From an uncultured Alphaproteobacteria bacterium (GTDB taxonomy: Bacteria > Pseudomonadota > Alphaproteobacteria > Rhizobiales > Aestuariivirgaceae): a DNA stretch of 64,000 bases. The DNA is taken from positions 62,001 through 126,000 of the forward strand of contig CALMZX010000029.1 of NCBI GenBank assembly GCA_937870685.1. Direction: 5' to 3'. Made by a program: the position numbers and the translations under genes. This document shows, in pieces, positions 20,861-29,607 of the stretch. Position 1 is the first letter of the stretch, and each line of letters starts with the position of its first letter. Under the pieces are notes generated by a model, which was not told where the DNA came from, did no database searches, and was given only the letters and a program-made list of their open reading frames with translations.

Positions 20861-22081
20861 ATGACTATCGAAAAAGCCGGGACACTCATCATCGGGGGCG
20901 GTCAGGCAGGCCTCGCCATGAGCGAACATCTCGGCAAGCTGAACATGCCGCATCTCGTTGTGGAACGTCACCGCATCGCCGAACGCTGGCGCACTGAAAG
21001 ATGGGACTCGCTGGTTGCCAACGGACCGGCGTGGCATGACCGCTTCCCGACCCAGACCTTTGACGGCATTGATCCCGGCAGCTTTGCCACCAAGGACAGA
21101 ATCGTGGCTTACCTCGAGGCCCATTCCCGCCAGATCAAGGCACCTGTGCGTTGCGGGGTCGATGTCAAGGCGCTGCACCGGAAGCCCGGTGGCAAGGGCT
21201 TCAGCGCTGAAACAACCACCGGAGTGATCGAAGCCGACAACGTGGTCGTGGCGACCGGCCCGTTCCAGAAACCGGTCATTCCCGCCATGATTCCGGGCGA
21301 TGCCGGGGTCATGCAGATTCACTCGGCGCACTACCGAAATCCTGCCCAGTTGCCAGCGGGGGCTGTACTGGTGATTGGCGCGGGCTCATCGGGCGTTCAG
21401 ATCGCCGATGAGATCCGGCGTGCGGGCAGGCGTGTCTATCTCTGCGTCGGCCCGCACGACCGGCCACCAAGAGCCTACCGCGGCAAGGACTTCGTCTGGT
21501 GGCTGGGTGCGCTTGGAAAGTGGGACGCAAAGGCCGTGACCCCCGGCATGGAGCACGTCACCATCGCGGTCAGTGGAGCACACGGCGGCCATACCGTGGA
21601 TTTCAAGCGGCTCGCGGCGGAGGGAGTCACCCTGCTGGGCCGCGCCGAAGGCTATTCGGACGGTGCCTTGCGGATCGCGCCCGATCTTGCCGCGAACATT
21701 GCCGCAGGTGACGCGAACTACCTGTCGGTGCTGGATGAAGCGGATGCCCATGTCGCGCGCATGGGGCTGGACTTGCCGGAAGAACCAGAGGCGCGGCGGG
21801 TGGAGCCGACGCCGGAGTGTGTGGCCAACCCGCTGTTGTCGCTGGACCTCGCCTCGGCAGGCATTTCATCGGTGATTTGGGCAACCGGCTACGCGCTGGA
21901 TTTCGGCTGGGTGAAGATGGACATCTTTGACGGCAAGGGCCGCCCCGTTCACGAACGCGGGGTTTCGTCCGTGCCCGGACTGTATTTCCTTGGATTGGCC
22001 TGGCTGTCGCGCCGTGCCTCGCCCTTCATCTGGGGTGTCTGGCACGACGCGGAATATCTTGCCGCCCGGATCGCGCAATAG
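20861..22081 (+). CDS. Flavin-containing monooxygenase (CzcO/FMO-like)
   Basis: The 406-residue product has two dinucleotide folds: IIGGGQAGLAMS at about residue 10 for FAD and VIGAGSSGVQIADEI near 170 for NADPH. Between them is a MQIHSAHYRNP segment corresponding to the FMO signature. An ATGYALDFGW motif lies near the C-terminus. Such enzymes hydroxylate soft nucleophiles (N, S) or perform Baeyer-Villiger reactions. The ATG at 20861 follows GGAG by 9 nt; in-frame ATGs at 20846 and 20852 are alternatives. The substrate is unknown, and control by the divergent LysR regulator is inferred. Confidence 0.88.
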   Translation: MTIEKAGTLIIGGGQAGLAMSEHLGKLNMPHLVVERHRIAERWRTERWDSLVANGPAWHDRFPTQTFDGIDPGSFATKDRIVAYLEAHSRQIKAPVRCGVDVKALHRKPGGKGFSAETTTGVIEADNVVVATGPFQKPVIPAMIPGDAGVMQIHSAHYRNPAQLPAGAVLVIGAGSSGVQIADEIRRAGRRVYLCVGPHDRPPRAYRGKDFVWWLGALGKWDAKAVTPGMEHVTIAVSGAHGGHTVDFKRLAAEGVTLLGRAEGYSDGALRIAPDLAANIAAGDANYLSVLDEADAHVARMGLDLPEEPEARRVEPTPECVANPLLSLDLASAGISSVIWATGYALDFGWVKMDIFDGKGRPVHERGVSSVPGLYFLGLAWLSRRASPFIWGVWHDAEYLAARIAQ

Positions 22082-22130
22082 GGGAAGCACGAAAACGCGT
22101 GCCATTCCGGGTGGCCAGACGGTTCGAATG

Positions 22131-23102
22131 TCAGGCGCTTCCACCATTTTCGTCGCCATGGAGCACGGGCACGAAGCCTCCGCGCAGCGTGCGCACGGAA
22201 AACCACACCAGAAAGGCAAGTCCGGCAACAAGCATGAAGAGTCGTGCCCAATCATCTCCATTGGCAATCTCATAGGCCGGAAAGTCGGGGTGGCCTGCGA
22301 ATTGGCTTGTGCGCATGGCAAAGGCGTTGGCTGCGACCTCGACAAGAACCCAGAGGGTGGCGGCGATGACGACATAGGCAAGCGGTGGAATCAGCCAGAC
22401 CGTGGCAACCGCAAAGCTCACGAGGATCATGGCTGCCATCAGGCTTGTGCCGAACGGCGACTGCGCCGCAAAGGCAGGCAAGCTCGCCAGAATGACCAAT
22501 GCAGTCCACAGGAGGGCCGACCAGAGCGTCTTGCGTCGGGCCGGACGGTCAGTCACCGATGACGCAATGAAAGACTTTGCGGCGGCAAAATTGTCTTCCG
22601 TGCAATAGATGACGGCAACCGTGCGCCAGTCATTGCGCAGGGCGATGGCACGTTGGGCCGAATGAATACGGACCGCTGCCACACTTTTCCAGGTACCAGA
22701 GCGGCGCTCCGTTGACAGGGCCAGAAGACCGGACCCTGCCACTCCTGCTTTCCCCAGCAACAATCCGAGCCCTGTCGTGAGCCAGCCAACCCGGCGGGCG
22801 CGGGCGTCAACGACGGCAGACTCGAATCCAACTGGTGACAAGGTGAACCGGTAGCGCATGCGGTTCCGGTAGATCAGGAGAGAGGAAACGACAGCGAGCA
22901 AAAACAGGCCCGCCGACAGCGCAAACAGCAAGCCCGAAATGGCAGGAAGTGGCGACATGTCGCCCTGACTCCAGAAGGCCAGGGCCAGCAATGCGGCAGG
23001 CAGCAGCGGGGCAAGAACGAAAACCAGCAGCAACTGCTTCATCACCAGGGGATTGCTGATGATGGGAACGTCGATCTCCCACGCTAAGTCACGGCGCTTC
23101 AT
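22131..23102 (-). CDS. Polytopic inner-membrane protein of unknown function
   Basis: The product has 323 residues. Two strongly hydrophobic segments at about 20-45 and 52-80 are followed by a soluble stretch of roughly 100 residues. Further membrane segments lie at about 190-210, 215-260 (two) and 285-310, giving five or six helices. The soluble stretch (MRYRFTLSPVGFESAVVDARARR, then AVRIHSAQRAIALRNDW) could be a beta-rich PH-like module, but this is uncertain. The ATG at 23102 follows ACGGGGAC and overlaps the SH3 gene by 14 nt; the 94-codon upstream extension merely reads that gene in another frame. It is the last gene of a three-gene unit with the giant exported protein. I do not recognise a family. 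Confidence 0.7.
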   Translation of the reverse strand: MKRRDLAWEIDVPIISNPLVMKQLLLVFVLAPLLPAALLALAFWSQGDMSPLPAISGLLFALSAGLFLLAVVSSLLIYRNRMRYRFTLSPVGFESAVVDARARRVGWLTTGLGLLLGKAGVAGSGLLALSTERRSGTWKSVAAVRIHSAQRAIALRNDWRTVAVIYCTEDNFAAAKSFIASSVTDRPARRKTLWSALLWTALVILASLPAFAAQSPFGTSLMAAMILVSFAVATVWLIPPLAYVVIAATLWVLVEVAANAFAMRTSQFAGHPDFPAYEIANGDDWARLFMLVAGLAFLVWFSVRTLRGGFVPVLHGDENGGSA

Positions 23103-23562
23103 CAAGTCCCCGTGCAATGTCACGCATGATGCCGTCCGCGTCCACGGCGGCCTCGGCACTTTCCTCCTGCGATGCGGGGATCTGGGCCTCAGGCGAGTCA
23201 TCGGTGCTGTCCGGAGGCGATGTGAGGATGTCGCCGCCAATCTCCTCATCGGGCGGTGACTCAACTGGTGGCGGCGTTGCTTCAGTTGCGATTGCTGGCA
23301 GGCCGTGGCGGATGTATTTCCCGAAGGCCCAACCCTCGGTGCCATCCTCCAATTGAACCCGCCGCCAGCCTGCGCGCTTCTCAACGACGGTCACGACCGT
23401 ATCCGGTCCCATGCGCCGGAGTTCGTCGTATTTCGAACCGGGGCCGGAACGCAGTGAGAGGTAGTTGTCGCCATTGGGATCAAGTCCGCCGACATAGTCA
23501 GCCAGCGCAGGACCGGAGAAGACCAGCAGCAACATGACAACGAAGAGGTGTGTCCTGATCAT
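23089..23562 (-). CDS. Exported SH3-domain protein
   Basis: The 157-residue product starts with a signal peptide (MIRTHLFVVMLLLVFSGPALA, cleavage before DYVGG). A bacterial SH3 domain (SH3b, about 25-87) follows: YLSLRSGPGSKYDEL, VTVVEKRAGWRRVQL and GWAFGKYI are its characteristic beta strands. The C-terminal 65 residues are acidic and proline-rich and probably disordered. SH3b domains commonly bind peptidoglycan peptides or other envelope components. The gene lies 7 nt after the stop of the 1632-residue protein and overlaps the membrane-protein gene, so the three are almost certainly cotranscribed. Confidence 0.82.
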   Translation of the reverse strand: MIRTHLFVVMLLLVFSGPALADYVGGLDPNGDNYLSLRSGPGSKYDELRRMGPDTVVTVVEKRAGWRRVQLEDGTEGWAFGKYIRHGLPAIATEATPPPVESPPDEEIGGDILTSPPDSTDDSPEAQIPASQEESAEAAVDADGIMRDIARGLDEAP

Positions 23563-23569
23563 CGCCCAC

Positions 23570-26500
23570 TCACTTCTGCCGCGACAGCATGTCGAACTCG
23601 GCCGGGCTGATCAATCCCTTTGCCTTGGAGGCCTGGGCCCAAAGATCCACCTCGTCAGGACGGAGGTTGCGGGTGGCGTCCTGAATCACCTCGTTGCGCA
23701 TTTTCATGAAGTCACTTCCGGAGAGGATGCCGGACTTGAGCCCGGTGTTGATTTCACCAAGAGCCGCGTAATGCCAGTAGGGCGTGCCGCCGGTGGACAG
23801 TTTCTTGATGGACGCAGCGACAAGGTCCCGTGTTTCACCACGAGCCGCCTTGCCTGTTACTTTCTCGATGGTCTCGAACATTGAACCCATGTCCTTGACG
23901 GCCTGTTGCGGACTGCTGCCGATGGCGGCCAACATGGCCTCAGCCTGTTTGGCCGTGACTTCACCTTTTTCAACTTTCCTGAAGATGTTGAGAGAGGCTT
24001 GCAGTTTCGGTGGCACGGCCGCCGGGTCCATGCCATAGGCCTTCATGCGCGAGGCGATGATGTCATCATATTGCTTGGTCGCCTGCCGCATGCCCTCCGC
24101 CACGTTGCGGGCCTGCTCGGTCGGGTCGGCGGATTTCGATGCCCGGTCAAACCATACATTCGACTTGAATGTGATGGTGTCGCGCACATCTTCCACCCGC
24201 GTGATGCTGGGTGTCATGCCCTTGTTGAGGAAATCATCCAGCGCCACCTCGCCCGGATTGTAGGCTTCCTTGTGCCATTTTGAGGTGACAGTCTGGTCCA
24301 TTTTCTCATGCGCATATGAGTGGATCGTGGCCATGTCGGGCTTGCCGTCTTTCATCGGCAGGGGGGCATTGTGTGTGCTCTTCCAGAAATTCTGTTCGTA
24401 AATGGCCTCGCTCACCTCGTGGTCAACGTCGAAGCGGCGGCCATCGGGCGCGACGATTTCAAACGTCACATCGCGGTCGCGGCCAAAACTTGTCTTGACC
24501 GGTTTGTTCGGATCAACCGGGCGCTTGTTGGTGATCGTCTTCACTTCAATCTTGAAGTCTTCGAGTGGCAGGCCCTTGGATCTGGCATAGGCCGCCATCT
24601 GATCGCGCATTTTCCGGGCCGCCTCCTCGTTGATCCCCAACGCCTTGGCAGCCTCCTTCGCGTCGTCGCCATAGCCGATCAGCTGTTTCAGGTTGCCCTT
24701 GGTTCCGGCATCGGCAGTCTTGTACCAGCCTTCAACCGCCGCCTTGGCCTTCTTGCGCACATCGTCGGGAATGTCCGCGCCATTGATGAGTGACTGTGCC
24801 GTCTTGTTGGCCTGCAATTGGCGCACTGCATCCTCGAAGTCCGGTGTACCCGGTTCGGTTTTCTTCAGCCGGTCAATCAGGTCGCTGGCTGTCTCTTGGT
24901 CAATCTTGGCGCGGTTGATTTCGGCAAGTCCCTCCGGTGTGCTGGCGAAGTCCTTGGCCGCCTTCTCGGCTTGCGCGTCCAGTGCCTCTGTTGCGGCCTT
25001 GCGCTTCTTTGCGACAGCCTCGGAAATCCCGCCAACGCCTTGCGCCACTTCAACGGCCGAGCGGCCAACACTTTTGGCGACGGCCTTGCCAGCGCCACCT
25101 TTCCCCAGCGTGTGGGCTGCCGCACCGACATCATCGGCAAGCTTCGCGGCAGCCTTTGAATTGCCCAGCAGCTTCTCGAGACCTGCTGGCCCCGCAATTC
25201 CCACGAAGCGGATCAGGGCATCAAGGCCCGTCACTTTCTCACCTGACAGGGTCCAGTCCCCGTCGCCAGCCAGCCAACCTGCCACTGCGATGGCATCCAT
25301 GGCATCGCCGACCACCGGCACCGATGACATGACGTCTTCCACGAATTTCTGATTGCCTGCGATTTCATCAAGCGCGCCTTCCGCCGCCTGATGCATGCCT
25401 TCGTCATAGTTGCCCAGCGCCTGCGATGTCTGGCGGATGCCTGCCATGATGGTGTGGGGATTGCCGGATTCGAGGAGTCCGATGAAGCGTGTGTCCCATT
25501 TCTCGAGCATGCCGCGGCGCCAGCGTTCAAGCTCTGCTGCGTCTTCCTTCGGCGGGCTGGCGAGACCCAAGCTCTCCCAGAAGCCAGGCAGTGCACCTGG
25601 CTGGTTGAGTCCCATGATGTGTTTGCGCACCATGGCATTCAGCTGTTCGATGCGGTTCATCGGGTAGCCGCGCATGCGCAGGTCGGTGAGATGCTTTGCG
25701 ACGAGCTTGTCGTAGTCGCTGACAGTGCTGTCCGGCCCCTTGCCTGGATTGGGCGCGGCCGTTGCCGCGGCCGCTGCCTTCTTCTTGTCGCGCAGGCCTT
25801 TCACTTCGCCCGCCAACACGTCAACCAGCGACGAGCCATCGTCATAGCGCTGTGACTCGACACAGCTGGCCCAGGTCGAGGCATCGTTCGGCAACGGTTC
25901 ATCCCATTCGCCAAAGCCGGAGAAGTGGCATTTGCCATCCCGGTAGCTGACGCCAACATGGCCAGCCCGCCAATAGGTGCCACACAGGCAGGCGTAGAAG
26001 TCCTTGGGTGGCTGGCGACCCACGTGAGCCATAAGGGCGTCCAGCTTCTCCCTGTTCAACTTCGAGAGGCGGTCCTCGATCCGTTTGCGGATCGCAGCTT
26101 CCTCTTCATCCTTGGCCGTCTCGGCTTGCGCCATCTGCCAGACAGGGTCGGCATCATTCATGATCACGCCAGACTCCGCCACTTGCACTATCACGGAACC
26201 TTGCAAGGCACCCTCGCGGACAGGAGCCTCATCGCCGAGCAACTCATCCATGAAGTCATCCGGCTTGAAATCCTTGTCCTTGACGAAAAGCCAGCGCTGC
26301 GCCTTGTCCATACCATCAGGTGGCACGCGGCCTGCCTCGATGGACTTGAGGGTGAAGGATGTCGGCTGGTTCTCGCCCGGCGGATTGGCCATGACAGCGG
26401 TGTAGAAGTGAAAGCCGTTGCCATAGGCGTTGACGGGCAGGGACACGGTCGCCCCATTCTCAAGTCTTGCTGTCACCCGGTCCCGCGTGAAGACGAGATC

Positions 26501-28468
26501 GAAAACACTGCCCCAGGCTCTGGGAATCTTGCGCTGCGTGTTGATTTCATTGGTGGAGTGCACAAACAGCAGGGATGATTCGTCATCCAGTTCGGCGATA
26601 CCGGCGGCAATCCAGTGTCTGTCGTCAATGTCCTCTCCAAGCTCGCCCCGCATGGCAATGCGGAATGCCTTTGTCTTTGCCGGATCGAACGTGAAGCGCA
26701 GCCGGTAGGGTGCCAGCCCGTCGGTCGGTTCGAGAATGAAAAGCGGGTCCTTGGAGACGATGCCGACCTTGCCCCAGGAGGCATTTTCCGGGACTTTGAC
26801 GGCAAGGCCGGATTTTCCCATGTGGGCGTGCGCGGCAAAATCACCACCTGCCACCGCCATCTGGTTCCACAGCGCCTTGCCTCTGCCCGGGAAAACCATC
26901 TCGCTGGGCAATGGTTCCACGCCGTCGGCGGCCTTTGGCTCAACAATCGGCGCACCCGCTGTGCGCGACATCTCCACCCGCCGCACTGCCATGCTGGTGG
27001 CGAGATGCGGCTCCGGCACACTGGAGAACAGGCTGATGTAGAGCCCGGTGTTGGGTTGCAGGGCAGGATCCTCGACTTCGACCGGCGCGAAACCGTCGGC
27101 TTCGAGGATGTATTTGCCACGCCTGATCGTCACGCGGATTGTCTCGGGTGCCGTTAGTACTCCATCGGCCCTGAATGGCGAACCACCGACACCCTGCTGC
27201 GATTTGATGACGCTCAACAATCCCGCCGTTTTGTCCGCAGTGATGTTCCACTGAACATACAGTCCAGGCATTGACCACGGATCGGGTGACCATGAAGAAC
27301 CGATTGCGAGTCCAAGTCCTGTGGTGCGTGCCGGGTCGAATGTGAAAGACAGCTTGATTTCCGCACCATCGCCAAACTCATCCAGCCATATGATGGGTGC
27401 TTTCGACACAAGCCCGGCTTTCGCCCAGCCGTGACCTTCCGGCATGCGGACCACAAGTGCCCCATCCTCAAAGGTTGCGTTGCCTTCGTAGACGCCGCCT
27501 GCTGCTTCACCCGGCCGCCAACGTTCATCCATGTCGCCGCTGAAAGGGACTTGTTGCAGCGGGTCCGGGGTGAATGCTTCAACTGAAGTTGCTCCACCAA
27601 CTGCGAGAGAAAACATGTCGGCAACGCCGTCGAGCGCATCCGGGCGGGTGGGATCGGCAAGTGCGGTCACCAGAGTGGCTGATACGTCGCCTTCAATCAG
27701 GTACAGCCGTGCCGCGACCTCATCGCCGTTGTGGACGCCGGTCAGACTGGCAACACGCGCCGTGGAACCTGCGACGGCCGTTTCATCGATGTCGGTGACG
27801 ACCGATTCCGTCACGACGTCACGCTGGTAGGCAGCCAGGAACTGTTCAAACAGCGCGCTGCTTGAGCCTGACTGCAACGCGGTAACGCTGACGGCTCTCA
27901 GGGCGGCAGCGCGATCAGGATTGCGGTAGATGCTGGTTCTCGAATCCTGCCGATTGCTGTTGGTCTTCGTCCACCCCTTCGGCATTGAAAAGATCAGCTT
28001 GGCAGCATCAGATGTCTCTTGATCGCTTCCAAAGGTGATCCCCTTTGCCACGCCAGCCAGAACTGGTTTCAGCGCGCTCCAGCGCTCGTGGGGGGCGCGG
28101 AAGCTGACGGTGACGTGCCGTCCGTCCTTGTCACCCTCCTTGAAGATCAGGGCGAAGCCCCGCATGACATCGTCTTTCCAGTCGATGCGGCGAACGGGGG
28201 CACCATCAACCTCCGTGTCAATCTGGCTGATCAGACCTTCAAGATCGCTGTTCTCGAGGCTTTCGCCCTTGAAGATTTCGATGTGCGCCGCTTGCGCCGC
28301 ATCCACCCCGGTTTCCACCAGCGAGACTGGTCCCTTGCCAGACTTTGACCAATTGTCTGGAACAGGAACCGAGATGCCGAATGCGCTTGCATCAGCGGCC
28401 TGCACTGTCCACCCGCTCATGCAGGTCAGAAGCAGACCCGCCGTCACCCGCACCAGAAGACCAGCCAT
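23570..28468 (-). CDS. Giant exported multidomain protein with repeated N-terminal modules and pretoxin-like C-terminal region
   Basis: This 1632-residue product is not recognised as a whole. A signal peptide (about 1-24) is followed by two related alpha/beta modules (about 28-150 and 158-295, each beginning like VPDNWSKSG / MPKGWTKTN, suggestive of PsbP/DcrB-like folds). Then come two related beta-sandwich modules (about 308-500 and 525-710, sharing WAKAGLVSKAPI / WGKVGIVSKDPL and FTFDPA; concanavalin- or 3-keto-glycoside-hydrolase-like). A charged helical linker and a cysteine module (about 823-873, CLC plus two further cysteines) follow. Next is a hydrophobic SVPVVGDAMDAIAVAGWLAGDG segment (about 1047-1070) like those preceding toxin domains in polymorphic toxins, an Ala/Lys-rich helical stretch, and an unknown domain (about 1310-1632, with FGRDRDVTFEI and FDVDHEVSEAIYE). 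GGAGG lies 8 nt before the ATG. An effector role is inference. Confidence 0.75.
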   Translation of the reverse strand: MAGLLVRVTAGLLLTCMSGWTVQAADASAFGISVPVPDNWSKSGKGPVSLVETGVDAAQAAHIEIFKGESLENSDLEGLISQIDTEVDGAPVRRIDWKDDVMRGFALIFKEGDKDGRHVTVSFRAPHERWSALKPVLAGVAKGITFGSDQETSDAAKLIFSMPKGWTKTNSNRQDSRTSIYRNPDRAAALRAVSVTALQSGSSSALFEQFLAAYQRDVVTESVVTDIDETAVAGSTARVASLTGVHNGDEVAARLYLIEGDVSATLVTALADPTRPDALDGVADMFSLAVGGATSVEAFTPDPLQQVPFSGDMDERWRPGEAAGGVYEGNATFEDGALVVRMPEGHGWAKAGLVSKAPIIWLDEFGDGAEIKLSFTFDPARTTGLGLAIGSSWSPDPWSMPGLYVQWNITADKTAGLLSVIKSQQGVGGSPFRADGVLTAPETIRVTIRRGKYILEADGFAPVEVEDPALQPNTGLYISLFSSVPEPHLATSMAVRRVEMSRTAGAPIVEPKAADGVEPLPSEMVFPGRGKALWNQMAVAGGDFAAHAHMGKSGLAVKVPENASWGKVGIVSKDPLFILEPTDGLAPYRLRFTFDPAKTKAFRIAMRGELGEDIDDRHWIAAGIAELDDESSLLFVHSTNEINTQRKIPRAWGSVFDLVFTRDRVTARLENGATVSLPVNAYGNGFHFYTAVMANPPGENQPTSFTLKSIEAGRVPPDGMDKAQRWLFVKDKDFKPDDFMDELLGDEAPVREGALQGSVIVQVAESGVIMNDADPVWQMAQAETAKDEEEAAIRKRIEDRLSKLNREKLDALMAHVGRQPPKDFYACLCGTYWRAGHVGVSYRDGKCHFSGFGEWDEPLPNDASTWASCVESQRYDDGSSLVDVLAGEVKGLRDKKKAAAAATAAPNPGKGPDSTVSDYDKLVAKHLTDLRMRGYPMNRIEQLNAMVRKHIMGLNQPGALPGFWESLGLASPPKEDAAELERWRRGMLEKWDTRFIGLLESGNPHTIMAGIRQTSQALGNYDEGMHQAAEGALDEIAGNQKFVEDVMSSVPVVGDAMDAIAVAGWLAGDGDWTLSGEKVTGLDALIRFVGIAGPAGLEKLLGNSKAAAKLADDVGAAAHTLGKGGAGKAVAKSVGRSAVEVAQGVGGISEAVAKKRKAATEALDAQAEKAAKDFASTPEGLAEINRAKIDQETASDLIDRLKKTEPGTPDFEDAVRQLQANKTAQSLINGADIPDDVRKKAKAAVEGWYKTADAGTKGNLKQLIGYGDDAKEAAKALGINEEAARKMRDQMAAYARSKGLPLEDFKIEVKTITNKRPVDPNKPVKTSFGRDRDVTFEIVAPDGRRFDVDHEVSEAIYEQNFWKSTHNAPLPMKDGKPDMATIHSYAHEKMDQTVTSKWHKEAYNPGEVALDDFLNKGMTPSITRVEDVRDTITFKSNVWFDRASKSADPTEQARNVAEGMRQATKQYDDIIASRMKAYGMDPAAVPPKLQASLNIFRKVEKGEVTAKQAEAMLAAIGSSPQQAVKDMGSMFETIEKVTGKAARGETRDLVAASIKKLSTGGTPYWHYAALGEINTGLKSGILSGSDFMKMRNEVIQDATRNLRPDEVDLWAQASKAKGLISPAEFDMLSRQK

Positions 28469-28617
28469 CGAAATTGCCTCCAGTAAACAAGGAAAGGCTA
28501 GACCGGGGTCCATGCGGGGCATTGATGCAGGTCAAGATGCGCGGCGGAGCCGCAGCTGCAAAGTGAGCACGCACCTTCCAGGATGCGCGATGGAGGACAT
28601 TCCCGTGCAGCGGGCAT

Positions 28618-29490
28618 TCAACCGAGTTGAAGCTCCGCGCTGATCCAGTCGCGGAACAACTGCAGCGGTTGCCGGCGCAAGGCCACCCGGGGAAACACCA
28701 GGAAGTGACCGACATAGCGGATGTCCCTCGCCTGTCCGGCAAGAATGGGCACAAGTGATCCGTTGGCGATTTCCTTCTCCGCCAGCCGCGTGGATTCAAG
28801 GGCAATGCCCAGGCCGTTGACGGCAGCGGAGATGGCAAGGAAACTCCTGTCGAAACGCATGCCATGTGGTGGCGGGGCCGTCAGGCCGTTGGCCGCGAAC
28901 CAGTCCGGCCAGCGAACCTTCTTGTTGTCACTGTCGATCAGGGCGTGATGCAGCAGATCCTCCGGTCTCCTGACCAGACTGGCAAACTTGGGCGCGCAGA
29001 GCGGCGTCACCGTTTCTTCGCCGAGCGGCAGCACGATGACACCTTCCTGTGTCGGTCGCCCATAGACGATGTCCACATCGAACTCATCGTTGGCAAAACG
29101 CGTGTAGTCCACGCCAGCGGACAGGCGGATTTCAATGTCGGCATGCGAAGCAAGGAAGCGCGGCAGCCGTGGCGTGAGCCACTGTGCGGCGAAACTGGGC
29201 GCGGCGTGGACACGCAGGACCTTTGGCCCCCGCAGCGAAACAGTTTCAAGGCCGCGGCGAAGGTCATCAAAGGCAGGGCCGACGTGACGCATGAGCGCAA
29301 TGCCATCCGCGCTGAGCTTCACCCGGCGGCCTTCGCGCTCAAACAGGCTGGCACCCAGCAGGTTCTCAAGTTTGCGGATGGCATGGCTCACAGCACTCGC
29401 CGACAGATGCAGTTCTGTCGCCGCTTCATTGAAGGAACCGGATCGCGCAGCGGCCTCGAAGGCCTTGAGAAGTGACAGGTTGAGCTGCAT
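28618..29490 (-). CDS. LysR-family transcriptional regulator (GcvA-like)
   Basis: The 290-residue product has the HTH segment LSLLKAFEAAARSGSFNEAATELHLSASAVSHAIRKLE and an effector domain from about 90, in the style of GcvA-like LysR proteins (AQWLTPRLPRFLASHADIEIRL). It is divergent from the SDR-importer-transketolase operon starting at 29608 and is its likely regulator. A T-N11-A inverted repeat lies 8 nt before its start. The giant-protein gene follows on the same strand after 149 nt, but a functional link is doubtful. Confidence 0.9.
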   Translation of the reverse strand: MQLNLSLLKAFEAAARSGSFNEAATELHLSASAVSHAIRKLENLLGASLFEREGRRVKLSADGIALMRHVGPAFDDLRRGLETVSLRGPKVLRVHAAPSFAAQWLTPRLPRFLASHADIEIRLSAGVDYTRFANDEFDVDIVYGRPTQEGVIVLPLGEETVTPLCAPKFASLVRRPEDLLHHALIDSDNKKVRWPDWFAANGLTAPPPHGMRFDRSFLAISAAVNGLGIALESTRLAEKEIANGSLVPILAGQARDIRYVGHFLVFPRVALRRQPLQLFRDWISAELQLG

Positions 29491-29498
29491 CCAATTAG

Positions 29499-29511
29499 TG
29501 AACAGGATTCA
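29499..29511. promoter_or_regulatory. Candidate LysR-type operator TGAACAGGATTCA
   Basis: TGAA-CAGGA-TTCA is an interrupted palindrome with the T-N11-A geometry of LysR boxes. It lies in the 117-bp divergent spacer between the LysR gene and the SDR start, close to the regulator's own start, as expected for autoregulation. Confidence 0.5.
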
Positions 29512-29607
29512 TCAGTACTTGTAAAGTTCGCGTTTGTCAGGGGCGCAGACCTGATGAAATCTCGCGCATCAACGACAATCAGAAAATGTTCGGCTTGGGA
29601 GGATGAA

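Noticed and set aside
22131-23384. 94-codon N-terminal extension of the membrane protein
   Set aside because: It reads the SH3 gene in another frame, is Arg/Pro/Ser-rich, and the internal ATG at 23102 has a ribosome site and begins the hydrophobic protein.
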